Shown here one piece after another: positions 24,511 through 33,539 of a stretch of DNA of 43,238 nucleotides. A program made the translations under genes and the position numbers. The stretch's first letter is position 1. Each line of letters opens with the position of its first letter. The stretch is from Rhodothermus bifroesti. Its GTDB lineage: Bacteria; Bacteroidota; Rhodothermia; Rhodothermales; Rhodothermaceae. A model generated the notes under the pieces. It had not been told where the DNA came from. It saw only the letters and a program-made list of their open reading frames with translations, and ran no database searches. The stretch spans positions 1 to 43,238 of the forward strand of contig NZ_JAGKTL010000006.1 of NCBI RefSeq assembly GCF_017908595.1, in the 5' to 3' direction.

Positions 24511-25527
24511 TTAAACAAGCTTGGGCACGCGGCGACCGCCCAGGACAGCTTCCAGTAAAAGCAACAGCACTGCCAGTGCCAGTGGCCACTGATAGCGCTC
24601 AACGTAAGTATCGAACGTTTTAAGGGCAGTAGGAGTTCGGCTAAAGGTATGCAGCTTTTCAACAAGCGCTGAGACGATGTTGCCTGCGTGGTTTAGGTGG
24701 AGGTAGCCTTCGTTGCCAGCGAGTACCTGAAGCGTGGTCGGCTCCAGTCGCGTGTAGACAATGCGTCCTGCTTGATCGCGTTTAAAACCCAAGCGCTGGC
24801 CCTTTTCGTATACTGGAATTGGGGCCCCGGACGTTTCTCCAACGCCAACAGCTAAGCGCGCAATGCCAGCGTTTTCTAGAGCGCGAACCATACGCTCCAC
24901 GTTGGGTGCATGGTTTTCGCCATCGGAAACAACAAGCAGCACGCGGCTGCGTGAGGTAGAGCTCGGCGGGAGGGAGGCGAAGGTTTGCAAAGCTAGCTGC
25001 AGCATGCGCACATAGTCGGTGCCTTGCGTAGGGATTAGCGAAGGATCGGCTATGTCCAAAAACAGGCGTACGGCACCATAGTCTGTAGTAAAAGGACATT
25101 GCAAAAAGGCATCGCCGGCAAACAGAATGAGCCCTACACGATCACCTGCTAAGTGGTCGAGCAAGCGATGCAACGTATAGCGGGCGCGGACAAGTCGATT
25201 CGGCGTGACGTCTTCTGCCAGCATTGAGTTGGATACGTCGAGCGCAATGAGCAGGTCTAAGCCGCGCTGCTCAGCGGTGCGCGGTTGCACCCCAGTGCGG
25301 GGGCCCATCAAGGCAAGGCTCAGGAGCAACACGGCAAGCAGTAGGAACGCCGTGCGAAAAGCGCGCATTGCACGTGACGTTTGCGAGGCCAGGCGATTGA
25401 GCAGTTCTGGATCACCCAAACGGACACGGTCGCGCTGTTGCTGCTGGGCTGCCCACCACAGCAGTAGAGCCACCAGCGGCACTGCAACAAGCGTCCAGGC
25501 GAGTTCGGGATGTAACCAGTGGATCAT
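24511..25527 (-). CDS. batB: BatB-like von Willebrand factor A membrane protein
   Basis: 338 residues from the ATG at 25527, which overlaps the batA stop as ATGA; the longer frame from 25578 lies inside batA. N-terminal helices (WTLVAVPLVALLLWWA and FLLLAVLLLSLALM) anchor a VWA domain with an intact metal-binding MIDAS (DVSNS) and VVSDGENH, and a C-terminal helix follows (PLALAVLLLLLEAVL). The domain order (two helices, VWA, one helix) is that of BatA/BatB. It probably forms the envelope complex with BatA. Confidence 0.9.
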   Translation of the reverse strand: MIHWLHPELAWTLVAVPLVALLLWWAAQQQQRDRVRLGDPELLNRLASQTSRAMRAFRTAFLLLAVLLLSLALMGPRTGVQPRTAEQRGLDLLIALDVSNSMLAEDVTPNRLVRARYTLHRLLDHLAGDRVGLILFAGDAFLQCPFTTDYGAVRLFLDIADPSLIPTQGTDYVRMLQLALQTFASLPPSSTSRSRVLLVVSDGENHAPNVERMVRALENAGIARLAVGVGETSGAPIPVYEKGQRLGFKRDQAGRIVYTRLEPTTLQVLAGNEGYLHLNHAGNIVSALVEKLHTFSRTPTALKTFDTYVERYQWPLALAVLLLLLEAVLGGRRVPKLV

Positions 25528-26495
25528 GCGTCTACCAAACGTCGCAGCCGCGTGCTCCGTAGTCCGATTTCCAAACAAAGCAGCAGCAGTGCTGCCAGTA
25601 AAAACCCTGCGTAGCGCTCACGCACGGCTTCGTAGCGCAACGAAGCAACAGGGCTTTTTTCGAGTCGGTCAATTTCAGCGTAGATGGCTTCTAAGGCCTT
25701 TTCGTCGGTTGCCCGAAAGTACCGCCCACCGGTTAGTTCGGCCACGCGCTGCATCATAACTTCGTCAATTTCTACTGGGACAAGCTGGCGTTGCGGGCCC
25801 AAAGGAGCTTGGCCGTGGCCGCTTAGGCCAATGGTGTAGATGCGAATACCAGCCATCCGTGCTAGCTGGGCTGCAGTGAGCGGATCGATTTCTCCCCGGT
25901 TGTTCTGGCCATCGGTGAGCAGAATGATAACCTTGCTGCGGGCTTCCGCATCTTTGAGGCGGTTTACGGCAGTGGCCAAGGCCGTACCGATGGCTGTGCC
26001 GTCCTCTAGACGGCCGAGCTGAAGCCGTGCTAGCATGGTTTGGAGGAAAGCGTAGTCCAACGTGAGGGGTACCTGCGTAAAGGCCTGCCCTGCAAAGACC
26101 ACCAGACCGATGCGGTCCTGTTGCCGACCCTGTACAAAATGGGCAGCCGTACGTCGGGCCACTTCGAAACGGTTGGGCAGGAAGTCTTGCGCCAGCATCG
26201 ACGAGGACACGTCGAGAACCAGCAACACGTCGATGCCTTCAACCGTGTGCGTTTCGCGTACAAACCGCTCTTGCGGTCGGGCCAGCGCAACTATGCACAA
26301 AGCGAGCGTTGCCAAGCGCAATGCAAATGGCAGCCCCCTCAGGCGGCTCCAGAACGTTTGTGGGACATGGCTAAGGAGGGTCGTGCTGCTAAACTGTACG
26401 TCGCCTTTACGCCGGCGCCAAAGCCACCAGCGCAGTAAGGCCAAGGCAGGAAGCAGGGCCAGTGCCCATAGCCATTCCGGTTGGGCCAGCGTCAT
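25524..26495 (-). CDS. batA: BatA-like von Willebrand factor A membrane protein
   Basis: 323 residues with a first helix (LWALALLPALALLRWWLW), a second near 58-74 (LRLATLALCIVALA), a VWA domain with MIDAS DVSSS and the further metal contacts (LEDGTAIGTALA and LLTDGQNN), and a last helix near the C-terminus (FLLAALLLLCLEIGL). It is coupled to batB by an ATGA overlap and lies 29 bases after the sirtuin gene. In other Bacteroidota batA follows moxR and a DUF58 gene; here the sirtuin and an antiporter stand between DUF58 and batA. Confidence 0.9.
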   Translation of the reverse strand: MTLAQPEWLWALALLPALALLRWWLWRRRKGDVQFSSTTLLSHVPQTFWSRLRGLPFALRLATLALCIVALARPQERFVRETHTVEGIDVLLVLDVSSSMLAQDFLPNRFEVARRTAAHFVQGRQQDRIGLVVFAGQAFTQVPLTLDYAFLQTMLARLQLGRLEDGTAIGTALATAVNRLKDAEARSKVIILLTDGQNNRGEIDPLTAAQLARMAGIRIYTIGLSGHGQAPLGPQRQLVPVEIDEVMMQRVAELTGGRYFRATDEKALEAIYAEIDRLEKSPVASLRYEAVRERYAGFLLAALLLLCLEIGLRSTRLRRLVDA

Positions 26496-26524
26496 GCGAT
26501 GACGGGATTGGGATTAGGCCGTAT

Positions 26525-27301
26525 TTACGAGCCTGCAGCAGGAGCGTTTCGCGAGCGGGCCTGTCGGAGAGTTTCGACCAATACCGGCAGAATCTCGCCT
26601 GCTTTTCCTAGGATAACGGCATCTACTTCGCGGGCAATGGCGCTGGGATGCAGGTTGATTTCGGCTACATAGGCGCCGTGGCGTTTTGCCTCTAGGGGCA
26701 AGCCAGCAGCCGGATAAACAAGGGCGCTGGTTCCGATGCTTAAAAACACCTCGGCCCGCTCGCAGGCGGCATAGGCTTCAGTCAAGGCTTCTTCCGGCAA
26801 AAACTCGCCAAACCAAACCACGTCAGGGCGGATCAATCCCCCACATGCTGGGCATCGCGCCGGTTGGCCTTCAGCGGCAGCCTCCAGGTCAATTTCGGTA
26901 GCTGGACGCCGGCAGTTGATGCAGTAGCTGCGCAGCAGGTTCCCGTGCAGTTCTACGATGCGCTGGCTGCCTGCTCGGCGATGCAAGTTATCCACGTTTT
27001 GCGTAATCAACGTAAAGTCAGGAATCAGGCGCTCCAGCGCTACCAGCGCATAATGGCCAGCGTTAGGTTCCACCTCTCGCACCAGCTTACGGCGGTAGGC
27101 ATACCAGCGCTGCACCAAGTCGGGGTTGCGCAAAAAAGCCTGCACATTGGCGAGTTCTTCAGGCCGAAACTGCTCCCATAGGCCTCCGGCATCTCGGAAT
27201 GTCGGCACGCCGCTTTCGGCACTGATCCCTGCGCCGGTCAGTACTGCAACCGATTGAGCGCCTGCAAGGCGTTCGATCAGGGCTGGAGGAAAAGCTTTCA
27301 T
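26525..27301 (-). CDS. cobB: Sirtuin, NAD+-dependent protein deacylase (class III, CobB/SIRT5-like)
   Basis: 258 residues, cytosolic. It removes acyl groups from lysines with NAD+, giving O-acyl-ADP-ribose and nicotinamide. Visible: GAGISAESGVPTFRDAGG (23-40), TQNVDNLH (100-107), catalytic H119, and a zinc site with C127, C130, C149 and C152. Y67 and R70 (WYAYRR) are the pair that binds acidic acyl groups in SIRT5 and E. coli CobB, so desuccinylase or demalonylase activity is likely. The start codon overlaps the antiporter stop as ATGA, so the two are translated together. Confidence 0.93.
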   Translation of the reverse strand: MKAFPPALIERLAGAQSVAVLTGAGISAESGVPTFRDAGGLWEQFRPEELANVQAFLRNPDLVQRWYAYRRKLVREVEPNAGHYALVALERLIPDFTLITQNVDNLHRRAGSQRIVELHGNLLRSYCINCRRPATEIDLEAAAEGQPARCPACGGLIRPDVVWFGEFLPEEALTEAYAACERAEVFLSIGTSALVYPAAGLPLEAKRHGAYVAEINLHPSAIAREVDAVILGKAGEILPVLVETLRQARSRNAPAAGS

Positions 27302-29790
27302 GAGCGCAGCGTGTGTAGGTAGGTGTGCAACACGGCATACGCTTCTTCGGGTGTACGCGCTTTGCGCAGTTGCGCTATTGTAGAAGGGGTATAAGCCAAA
27401 CGCACCAATTGCTCTATGCGGTGCACGTGGTTTTCTGAAGGCTCAGCATTGGGGCTTAGCAGCACCATAACAAGGTGTACGGGGTGGGCATGCTGAGAAA
27501 ATTGTAATCCCTGAGCATGAATGCCTAAAAACAGCATAGGAGCAGTCAGCGTATCTACATGCGCATGGTAGAGCGCAACGTCTTCTGTAAGGGCAACAAC
27601 CCCTTTTTCTAGCAGCGACGGGATTAGTGTTTCCATGCGGAAGTCTGTTTCTGAGAAGCCTGTTTGGAGCAAATCAGCCAGTGCTTCAGCAGGCTGCTCG
27701 CCCTGCAGGGGTAGGCGAATGCGCTGCGGGGTGAGCAAGGTGCTTAGCGAATCTGTCGAGAGCAGCAGGTCTTTTTGTTCTTCGGTAAATAAAGGGGGAA
27801 AGACGACCAGCAGGCTTTTTTGGGGAAAACGGCGGGCCAAGAGTCGGGGAAGCCGTTCCAGGCTAGGATGCCAGCTTAACGTTCCCGATCGGGCTGAAAT
27901 AAGGCAAAGTAGATCATGGGGCTGGCTTTCGGCTTGGTAGGCAACGATAACTTGTGACCAAGAAGACAGGGGGTGGTAAGTTGTGGGCACCGTAGGCTTT
28001 TGCGTTTTAAGGAGGGTCTGTATCTGGGGTAGACGTTCTTTGGGTGTAAAAACAACAAGCTGCGCGCTTTCCTGGTAGGTCAGGGTTTTTAGGGTGCGGA
28101 TGGCTTCTGTAAACCCAGGTTCGGCTTCAGCATACGGAGGGATCAGAAGAACAACACGGTTGATGGTGGCCAGAGGTTGCTCAATTTTACTGACCAATAC
28201 CAACTCTTGGCTGCGTTCTAACAGTTGATCGAGTACGCTTTCAAAAATGTGGCGACGCCCAATTTTCCCGTTCCATCCAATCACTACTGTAGAAATACGC
28301 TGTTCCTGAATGGCTTGCTGTAGTGCAGTAACCACGTTATGCCCAATGCGGACCAGAGGGGTTACCGGAACGTTGGCTGCTACAGCATGTGCTGTGGCGT
28401 GCCCTAAGAGTTTTTCGGCTTCGACCACAGCGCGGTTGACGTCGCCTCGATTGCGTACAACTGTAATAGGGTATAGCGGCTGCTTGAAGGTAGGCTGGCG
28501 GATCAGCAAAGCCAGTTCCATCAACAAAGGAGCTGTTTCGGGATTGGCCAAGGAAACCATGATGCGCTGGGGCGCGTGGCTTGCCTCTGGTGGGGCATGT
28601 TCCATAGCCCGAGCAATACGGCGACCATAGTGGCCAGCCACCCAGGGTCCCAGCACGCAGGTAATCAGCATCATGAGAATCGTGCCATTCAGCACGTTGA
28701 TGTCAAATAGATTCGCTTGGTATCCGACCAAGACGGTGGCCAGCGTTGCAGCGGCTTGAGGTATGGTTAGGCCAAACACGAGCCAGCCATGATCGGCGCT
28801 GTACCCAAACAGCGGTCGCGTAAGCTGGGCCGCAGACCATTTGGCTACCAAAACCGCTCCGAGCATTGCGAGCGTGACTGTCCAAGCCTGCGCACCCTGG
28901 AAAAACACGCGCACATCGACCAACATGCCTACGGAAAGCAAGAAAAACGGGATAAAGAGAGATTCCCCAACAAAGCGGATTTGATGCATGAGGGGACTGG
29001 GTTCTGGTACCAAGCGGTTCAGCGTGAGGCCCGCCAAAAAAGCGCCTACAATAGGTTCCACGCCTGCTACTGCCGCGAAAAAGGCGCACACGAAAAGAAT
29101 GGTGAGCACAAAGATAAATTCATAGGTGCCTTCGCTGCGGATTTTTTGGAAAAACCACTGCCCAAGTCGGGGAACGGCCCAAAGCACCCCGAGCACGTAG
29201 AGTGTAAGGGCACCGCCAATCTGCAACCAAAACAGCGGGGTAAGCTGTCCGTTAGCAGCTTGAACCACAAGGGCTAAGACCAGCAGTGCTGCCGTATCGG
29301 TCAAAATTGTAGCGCCTACGGCCACGGTCACGGATTCTACGCGTCCGAGCCCCAAGCGGCTCACAAGGGGATAGGCAAGCAAGGTATGGGAGCTAATGAC
29401 AGCCCCCAGAAGCACGGCGCTGGGCCAGCTAAAATGCAGCACCGTAGTGCCAACGAGTATACCTAATCCTTGGGGAATGACAAACGTTAAAATGCCAAAG
29501 AGCAAACTCCGATGGCGCTGGCGCTTGAATTCATTCAGGTCTATTTCTAGGCCGGATATAAACATGATGTAAAGCAGCCCAACTGTGCCGAGCAATTCGA
29601 TGGAAGCATCGCGGGCAAGGATATTGAGGCCATGTGGACCAATAAGCACACCCGCAATGATAAGTCCGATGAGGCCAGGCAGCCGCAGGAGGCGCTGAAA
29701 GATTAAGGGCACGACTAAGATCAGCAGCAACGCTATAGCAAAAACCAAGACCGGGTTCGTAAGGGGCAGCGAAAGCTCAAGGGTGTGCAT
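27298..29790 (-). CDS. CPA2 cation/proton antiporter with USP-like and EIIA-like C-terminal domains
   Basis: 830 residues from the ATG at 29790 (MHTLELSLPL); the frame is open to 29844 but the extra residues are polar and unconserved. About 12 membrane helices fill residues 1-395, with the exchanger motifs GAVISSHTLLAYP, ATILTDTAAL and VEPIVGAFLAGLTLNR. After the membrane part come one or two universal-stress-like alpha/beta domains (MVSLANPETAPLLMELALL; ISTVVIGWNG). The last ~140 residues resemble a PTS EIIA(Fru/Mtl) domain (LIPSLLEKGVVAL, then VALYHAHVD where EIIA has its phospho-His, and VHLVMVLLSPN). The C-terminal parts probably sense or gate. The 3' end is coupled to the sirtuin. Confidence 0.85.
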   Translation of the reverse strand: MHTLELSLPLTNPVLVFAIALLLILVVPLIFQRLLRLPGLIGLIIAGVLIGPHGLNILARDASIELLGTVGLLYIMFISGLEIDLNEFKRQRHRSLLFGILTFVIPQGLGILVGTTVLHFSWPSAVLLGAVISSHTLLAYPLVSRLGLGRVESVTVAVGATILTDTAALLVLALVVQAANGQLTPLFWLQIGGALTLYVLGVLWAVPRLGQWFFQKIRSEGTYEFIFVLTILFVCAFFAAVAGVEPIVGAFLAGLTLNRLVPEPSPLMHQIRFVGESLFIPFFLLSVGMLVDVRVFFQGAQAWTVTLAMLGAVLVAKWSAAQLTRPLFGYSADHGWLVFGLTIPQAAATLATVLVGYQANLFDINVLNGTILMMLITCVLGPWVAGHYGRRIARAMEHAPPEASHAPQRIMVSLANPETAPLLMELALLIRQPTFKQPLYPITVVRNRGDVNRAVVEAEKLLGHATAHAVAANVPVTPLVRIGHNVVTALQQAIQEQRISTVVIGWNGKIGRRHIFESVLDQLLERSQELVLVSKIEQPLATINRVVLLIPPYAEAEPGFTEAIRTLKTLTYQESAQLVVFTPKERLPQIQTLLKTQKPTVPTTYHPLSSWSQVIVAYQAESQPHDLLCLISARSGTLSWHPSLERLPRLLARRFPQKSLLVVFPPLFTEEQKDLLLSTDSLSTLLTPQRIRLPLQGEQPAEALADLLQTGFSETDFRMETLIPSLLEKGVVALTEDVALYHAHVDTLTAPMLFLGIHAQGLQFSQHAHPVHLVMVLLSPNAEPSENHVHRIEQLVRLAYTPSTIAQLRKARTPEEAYAVLHTYLHTLRS

Positions 29791-29887
29791 AAGACTGCAA
29801 CGATGGTTTACAGAAGGCGGGCGTTTGAGCCTTCGGATGCTCAAAAGGCGAAGCGCCTTGTGCTGTTAAACGCAAACGACAAAAGCT

Positions 29888-30832
29888 TCAAGACGGTTCA
29901 GTAGAGGGAGGAAGCCGATCAGCAGCTAGGGTGCGTTCGAGGCGTTCAAGGAGGGTATGCGTTACGGCTAGCATGTGGTGGTTATACGCTGGGGGATATT
30001 CTCGACAGGCAAATTTTGCTAAGTCGGCAGCTTCAAGTACCTGGCGCAAAGGTTCGGCCAGGGCAGCGATGGTCGGTAGGGGGTAGCGCTGCAGATGTGC
30101 AATGAGCTCGCGTGTCGTCATTTTGCGGGCGGCAAGGCCCAGGCGGTCTTCGAGATAGCCCCGTAAGGTTTCGGTAAGACCGACATAAAATGGCTTCACC
30201 GGTATCTGATCCGCCAGCGGCTTTAAGGCCTCCAGATGTTTTAAGGCAACTTCGTAAGGATCAGAAGCAGCGTTGCGCGCAGCTAAAGGAACGCTGGGAG
30301 GTTGCTGACCGCGGCGTCGCCAGAAATAGACGGCCAAGCCTAGCAGCAGGGCCACTACGGCGAGACCAAGCAGCCAGGGCCATTGGGGGGCTGGAAAGTC
30401 GACGATGGGTGCTAAGGCGCGAATGCCTGAGGCATCGGGTGGTACGATGGAGCGCACCACGACCCGCAAAGGTGGGGTGTGGAGCGTTTGGTGTTCGGTT
30501 TCCGTGCGTAGGCGAAGGGATAAGGCCGGAACGCGGGCAGTGTCGAGTGCAAAAGTGGTTACCGTGTAGACCAGGCTGTCGCGCAGGCGGCCTGGGCCGG
30601 CCGGGTAGCTGCGGTGTAGGGGCGTGCCAACGACATAGAGGTCGCCCAGGAGGCTATCGGTTGGCGCCTCAAGCTGCCAGCCCGCGTCGCGCTCTACTAC
30701 CAGCGTCAGCGTAAACCGTTCGCCGATAAGTACCGTGTCGGCCGAAAGCCTAATGGTAAGTTGAGGGGCTTGGGCTGCTGCCGAAGGTAGCCAATAGCCA
30801 ACCCAGAAGCCAATCCAAAAGTACCAACGCAT
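29888..30832 (-). CDS. BatD-like anchored membrane protein next to DUF58
   Basis: 314 residues from ATG 30832, which overlaps the DUF58 stop as TAATG; the longer frame to 30979 lies inside DUF58. A signal peptide (MRWYFWIGFWVGYWLPSAAAQ) leads into a beta-rich domain with ADTVLIGERFTLTLVVERDAGW, a helix near 182-200 (WPWLLGLAVVALLLGLAVYFW), and a cytoplasmic helical domain (DPYEVALKHLEALKPL; FYVGLTETLRGYLEDRLGL). This layout is like a short BatD or a DUF4381-type protein, often found between DUF58 and batA. It probably couples the outside of the membrane to the VWA proteins; no enzyme motif is seen. Confidence 0.7.
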   Translation of the reverse strand: MRWYFWIGFWVGYWLPSAAAQAPQLTIRLSADTVLIGERFTLTLVVERDAGWQLEAPTDSLLGDLYVVGTPLHRSYPAGPGRLRDSLVYTVTTFALDTARVPALSLRLRTETEHQTLHTPPLRVVVRSIVPPDASGIRALAPIVDFPAPQWPWLLGLAVVALLLGLAVYFWRRRGQQPPSVPLAARNAASDPYEVALKHLEALKPLADQIPVKPFYVGLTETLRGYLEDRLGLAARKMTTRELIAHLQRYPLPTIAALAEPLRQVLEAADLAKFACREYPPAYNHHMLAVTHTLLERLERTLAADRLPPSTEPS

Positions 30833-31710
30833 TAGCGGCGACGGTTCCGTTGGTGAAAAAAGTGCAGCAAAGGTTCCACGTAGTCGGTATCGGTACGGAG
30901 GCAGACGTGGTCGATCTGCAATTGGCGGAATTGGGTTTCCAGTGCAGCCTGGCGCGCTTGGGTGTGCGCAGCCAGCCACTGTTGCACGCGTTTGCTACGC
31001 GTATCCAGCCATCGATGCTGGCCTGTTTCGATGTCTACCACTTCGACAAGCCCTACGGCGGGCCATGCCTGCTCAACGGGATCTTGAAGCTGAAGGGCTA
31101 TCACGTCATGCCGGCGTGCCAAAGCGCGCAACGACCGCTCAAAGCTAGGCATGTCCAGGAAATCACTTAAAAGGAGTATAATTGCACGGCGACGCTGCAC
31201 GCGCAGCAGGTAGTCGAGCGCTACGCGCAGGTTGGTGCGATGCGAGCGGGGTGAGCAAGCATACAGGTCACGCAAGAGACGTAGCACATGGCGACGGCCT
31301 TTTCGTGGTGGTACAAATCCTTCAATGCGGTCAGAAAACAAAAGAAGGCCGACTTTGTCGTGGTTTCGAAGCGCGCTAAAGCCGAGCACGGCGCAGACTT
31401 CAGCTGCAAGCTCTTGCTTGGTACGCCTACGCAGGCCAAACCGTTGTGAGCCCGATACGTCGACGACGAGCAAAAGCGTTTGCTCCCGCTCTTCTTCGAA
31501 AAGCTTGACGTAAAGCGTACCCATACGGGCCGAGACGCTCCAGTCGATCGTTCGCACGTCGTCGCCCATCTGATAAGGCCGCACTTCGGCAAACGTGATC
31601 CCCTGGCCTTTGAAGGCGGTGTGGTACTCACCGCTAAAAAGACTGTCGACCAACCCCCGGGTGCGTACCTCTAAGCGACGGATTTTTTGGAACAACTCGC
31701 GCGGGATCAT
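30832..31710 (-). CDS. DUF58 protein (VWA-like, Bat operon)
   Basis: 292 residues from the ATG at 31710 (MIPRELFQKIRRLEVRTRG); the frame is open to 31782 but the DUF58 start pattern is clear here. The family block GEYHTAFKGQGITFAEVRPYQMGDDVRTIDWSVSAR is present, cut here as GEYHTAFKGQG and RPYQMGDDVRTIDWS, followed by a VWA-like fold with a MIDAS-like DVSGS and LLSDFLD. It is soluble. DUF58 proteins usually pair with a MoxR AAA+ ATPase; no moxR is next to it, and an ADP-ribosylglycohydrolase lies upstream instead. Confidence 0.88.
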   Translation of the reverse strand: MIPRELFQKIRRLEVRTRGLVDSLFSGEYHTAFKGQGITFAEVRPYQMGDDVRTIDWSVSARMGTLYVKLFEEEREQTLLLVVDVSGSQRFGLRRRTKQELAAEVCAVLGFSALRNHDKVGLLLFSDRIEGFVPPRKGRRHVLRLLRDLYACSPRSHRTNLRVALDYLLRVQRRRAIILLLSDFLDMPSFERSLRALARRHDVIALQLQDPVEQAWPAVGLVEVVDIETGQHRWLDTRSKRVQQWLAAHTQARQAALETQFRQLQIDHVCLRTDTDYVEPLLHFFHQRNRRR

Positions 31711-31797
31711 ACCGTAGACGCTTACACCTTGCTGCAGCGTAGGGCAACGCGATGCATCCAATTCGGTTCGCCTGTGCGGCAAGCTAGCGTAAATGCG

Positions 31798-32796
31798 CTA
31801 AGACAAAAAGGGGAGTAGCCTTTGAATCAGCGCCCGGGCTTCGGTCTCAAGGAGCTCAGAGGCTTCTAGGCCGCGTCTCCAGGATTCTGGAAATGCAGAC
31901 CATCCGTGGCGCGCGCCTAGCAGTGCTCCGACCATGGCTCCTATGGTGTCGGTATCGCCGCCTACGTTAATGGCCGATAGCAACGTGGCTTCGATCAGAT
32001 CTGGGTTGCGCACAAACATCGCTACGGCAAACGGCCAGCTTTCGTCGGCTTGCGTTCCGGTGCCGTTGCATAGGTCCTGAAGATCTAAAGGAACGTCATG
32101 TAGGTGGGGTTGCAGTAGCCGAAGGCGGCGAGAGCAGGCTGCCGACACGTCGCCTAAGGCCGATTCTGCCCAAGTAGTAAGCTGGAGAAGATGCTGCCAA
32201 AAAAGATGCGCAGCAAAAGCATTGGGCGGTGTGCGCAATACTTCGGCTACAGCAAAGGCCTGGCCGAAGCCGGCCACCAGCGCTGTAGGATGCCGATGGG
32301 TAATGGCAAGGATGGGGTAGATAAAAGCCAGTGCCTCTTGGGGAGAAGCGCCAGTAGCGGCCCACCAAAGGCCTAACGGTGCAGCGCGCATTGCTGCACC
32401 GTTGGTTGGTTGACAAGCATCGCCAGATGCATTCCAGGCAGCGCCCTGCATAAGGCGCGCCACAGCAGCCCGGCTGGTGGGACCCCATCGCCGGGCTTGA
32501 GGGAGCTGTGCGACGTAGGCTGCGGCCAGGCGTTCGCCAAGGGCTGCATCAAAACGCTTAGGGTGTTCGTTGGCCTCTAGCCATTCCGTTAGGACGTGCA
32601 CCAGGGTGAACGTAAACTGCGTGTCGTCGGTCCACTGGCCAGCCTGAAGATCACCGCGGTAGCGGTCAGGCTCATACTGCTTGATGCCCCGGTAGTAGCG
32701 CCGTACGTTGTCGTGACTAAGCCCTTCGACAGGCATGCCTAGGGCGTCGCCTATAGCCGTACCCAGCAAGGCGCCTAGCATGCGATCCGCTGTCAT
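31798..32796 (-). CDS. ADP-ribosylglycohydrolase (DraG family)
   Basis: 332 residues. Enzymes of this family remove ADP-ribose from proteins or small molecules using two Mg2+ or Mn2+ ions. The metal motifs are visible: GDALGMPVEG near the N-terminus, QWTDDTQFT (the Asp-Asp-Thr ligands) and NVGGDTDTIGAMVGALLGA near the C-terminus (GDTDT). The closest use (DraG of nitrogenase control, an ARH3-like hydrolase or a novel target) cannot be decided. It is first in the minus-strand series that leads into DUF58 and bat genes, 87 bases before DUF58, and is divergent from ccmB. Confidence 0.9.
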   Translation of the reverse strand: MTADRMLGALLGTAIGDALGMPVEGLSHDNVRRYYRGIKQYEPDRYRGDLQAGQWTDDTQFTFTLVHVLTEWLEANEHPKRFDAALGERLAAAYVAQLPQARRWGPTSRAAVARLMQGAAWNASGDACQPTNGAAMRAAPLGLWWAATGASPQEALAFIYPILAITHRHPTALVAGFGQAFAVAEVLRTPPNAFAAHLFWQHLLQLTTWAESALGDVSAACSRRLRLLQPHLHDVPLDLQDLCNGTGTQADESWPFAVAMFVRNPDLIEATLLSAINVGGDTDTIGAMVGALLGARHGWSAFPESWRRGLEASELLETEARALIQRLLPFLS

Positions 32797-32819
32797 GTGC
32801 GTTTCCGTGTGGATTGTCC

Positions 32820-32827
32820 TATCTTTA
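32820..32827 (+). promoter_or_regulatory. Candidate -7 box for the ccm operon
   Basis: TATCTTTA resembles the Bacteroidota -7 element (TAnnTTTG) and lies 17 bases before the ccmB ATG in the 47-base gap to the divergent gene. No convincing -33 TTG is at the expected distance. Confidence 0.35.
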
Positions 32828-32843
32828 CATAGATCAAACTACA

Positions 32844-33536
32844 ATGCGCCACAGCGAAATGAAGGTCTGGTTGCGTGGATTTTGGGCCGTTTTCGAAAAG
32901 GATATCAAGCTGGAACTCCGGGCGCGCTATGCCATCCACATGCTCCTGCTGTTTGCACTTAGCGCGTTGGTTGTGGTGGCTTTTGCAGTAGGGCCATCGC
33001 CACTGAGCGCTCAAGTGCAGGCTGCGCTGTTGTGGATGGTGATTTTGTTTGCGGCAGCTGTAGGGTTGGGGCGCGCCTTCATCAGTGAGGAAGAGCGGGG
33101 TACCATTTTGCTTCTTCAGCTCAACGTGCGGCCGGGTGCCGTCTACAGCGGCAAATTGCTGGTAAACTTTGTGCTCCTGTTGGCTTTGAACCTGGTAGCC
33201 GTGGGGGCGTTTGCATTGTTGCTAGGCGCCGAGGTTGCCTGGCCCGGACTGCTTGTGCTGACGTTGATCCTGGGATCTATAGGACTGGCGGGTGCGACAA
33301 CGCTGCTAAGTGCGCTCATTGCCCGGGCAGCTGGAGGGCGCGGCGCTTTGCTTCCCGTGTTGTTGTTTCCTGTGTTGGTGCCGTTGCTGCTGGCTGCTGT
33401 CGACGCCACGCGAAGCGCACTCCTTGTGGCCGAGGGGTGGACGGTAGCTGCCGATGCCTTACTGACGCTGCTGGGGTTTGGGGGCGCTGTGATTACAGCG
33501 GCTGTACTTTTATTTGAGTATATCTGGCTGGACTAG
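32844..33536 (+). CDS. ccmB: Heme exporter subunit CcmB
   Basis: 230 residues from ATG 32844; a second Met at 32859 is an equally fair start, and the frame from 32814 would begin before the likely transcription start. Six hydrophobic segments follow a short charged N-terminus (FWAVFEKDIKLELRARY, typical of CcmB). GRAFISEEERGTILLLQLNVRPGAVYSGKLL is the conserved cytoplasmic block, here seen as EEERGTILLL and SGKLLVNF. CcmB with the ATPase CcmA forms the ABC part of the heme-handling complex of cytochrome c maturation; ccmA is not in the window. Confidence 0.9.
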   Translation: MRHSEMKVWLRGFWAVFEKDIKLELRARYAIHMLLLFALSALVVVAFAVGPSPLSAQVQAALLWMVILFAAAVGLGRAFISEEERGTILLLQLNVRPGAVYSGKLLVNFVLLLALNLVAVGAFALLLGAEVAWPGLLVLTLILGSIGLAGATTLLSALIARAAGGRGALLPVLLFPVLVPLLLAAVDATRSALLVAEGWTVAADALLTLLGFGGAVITAAVLLFEYIWLD

Positions 33537-33539
33537 CCC

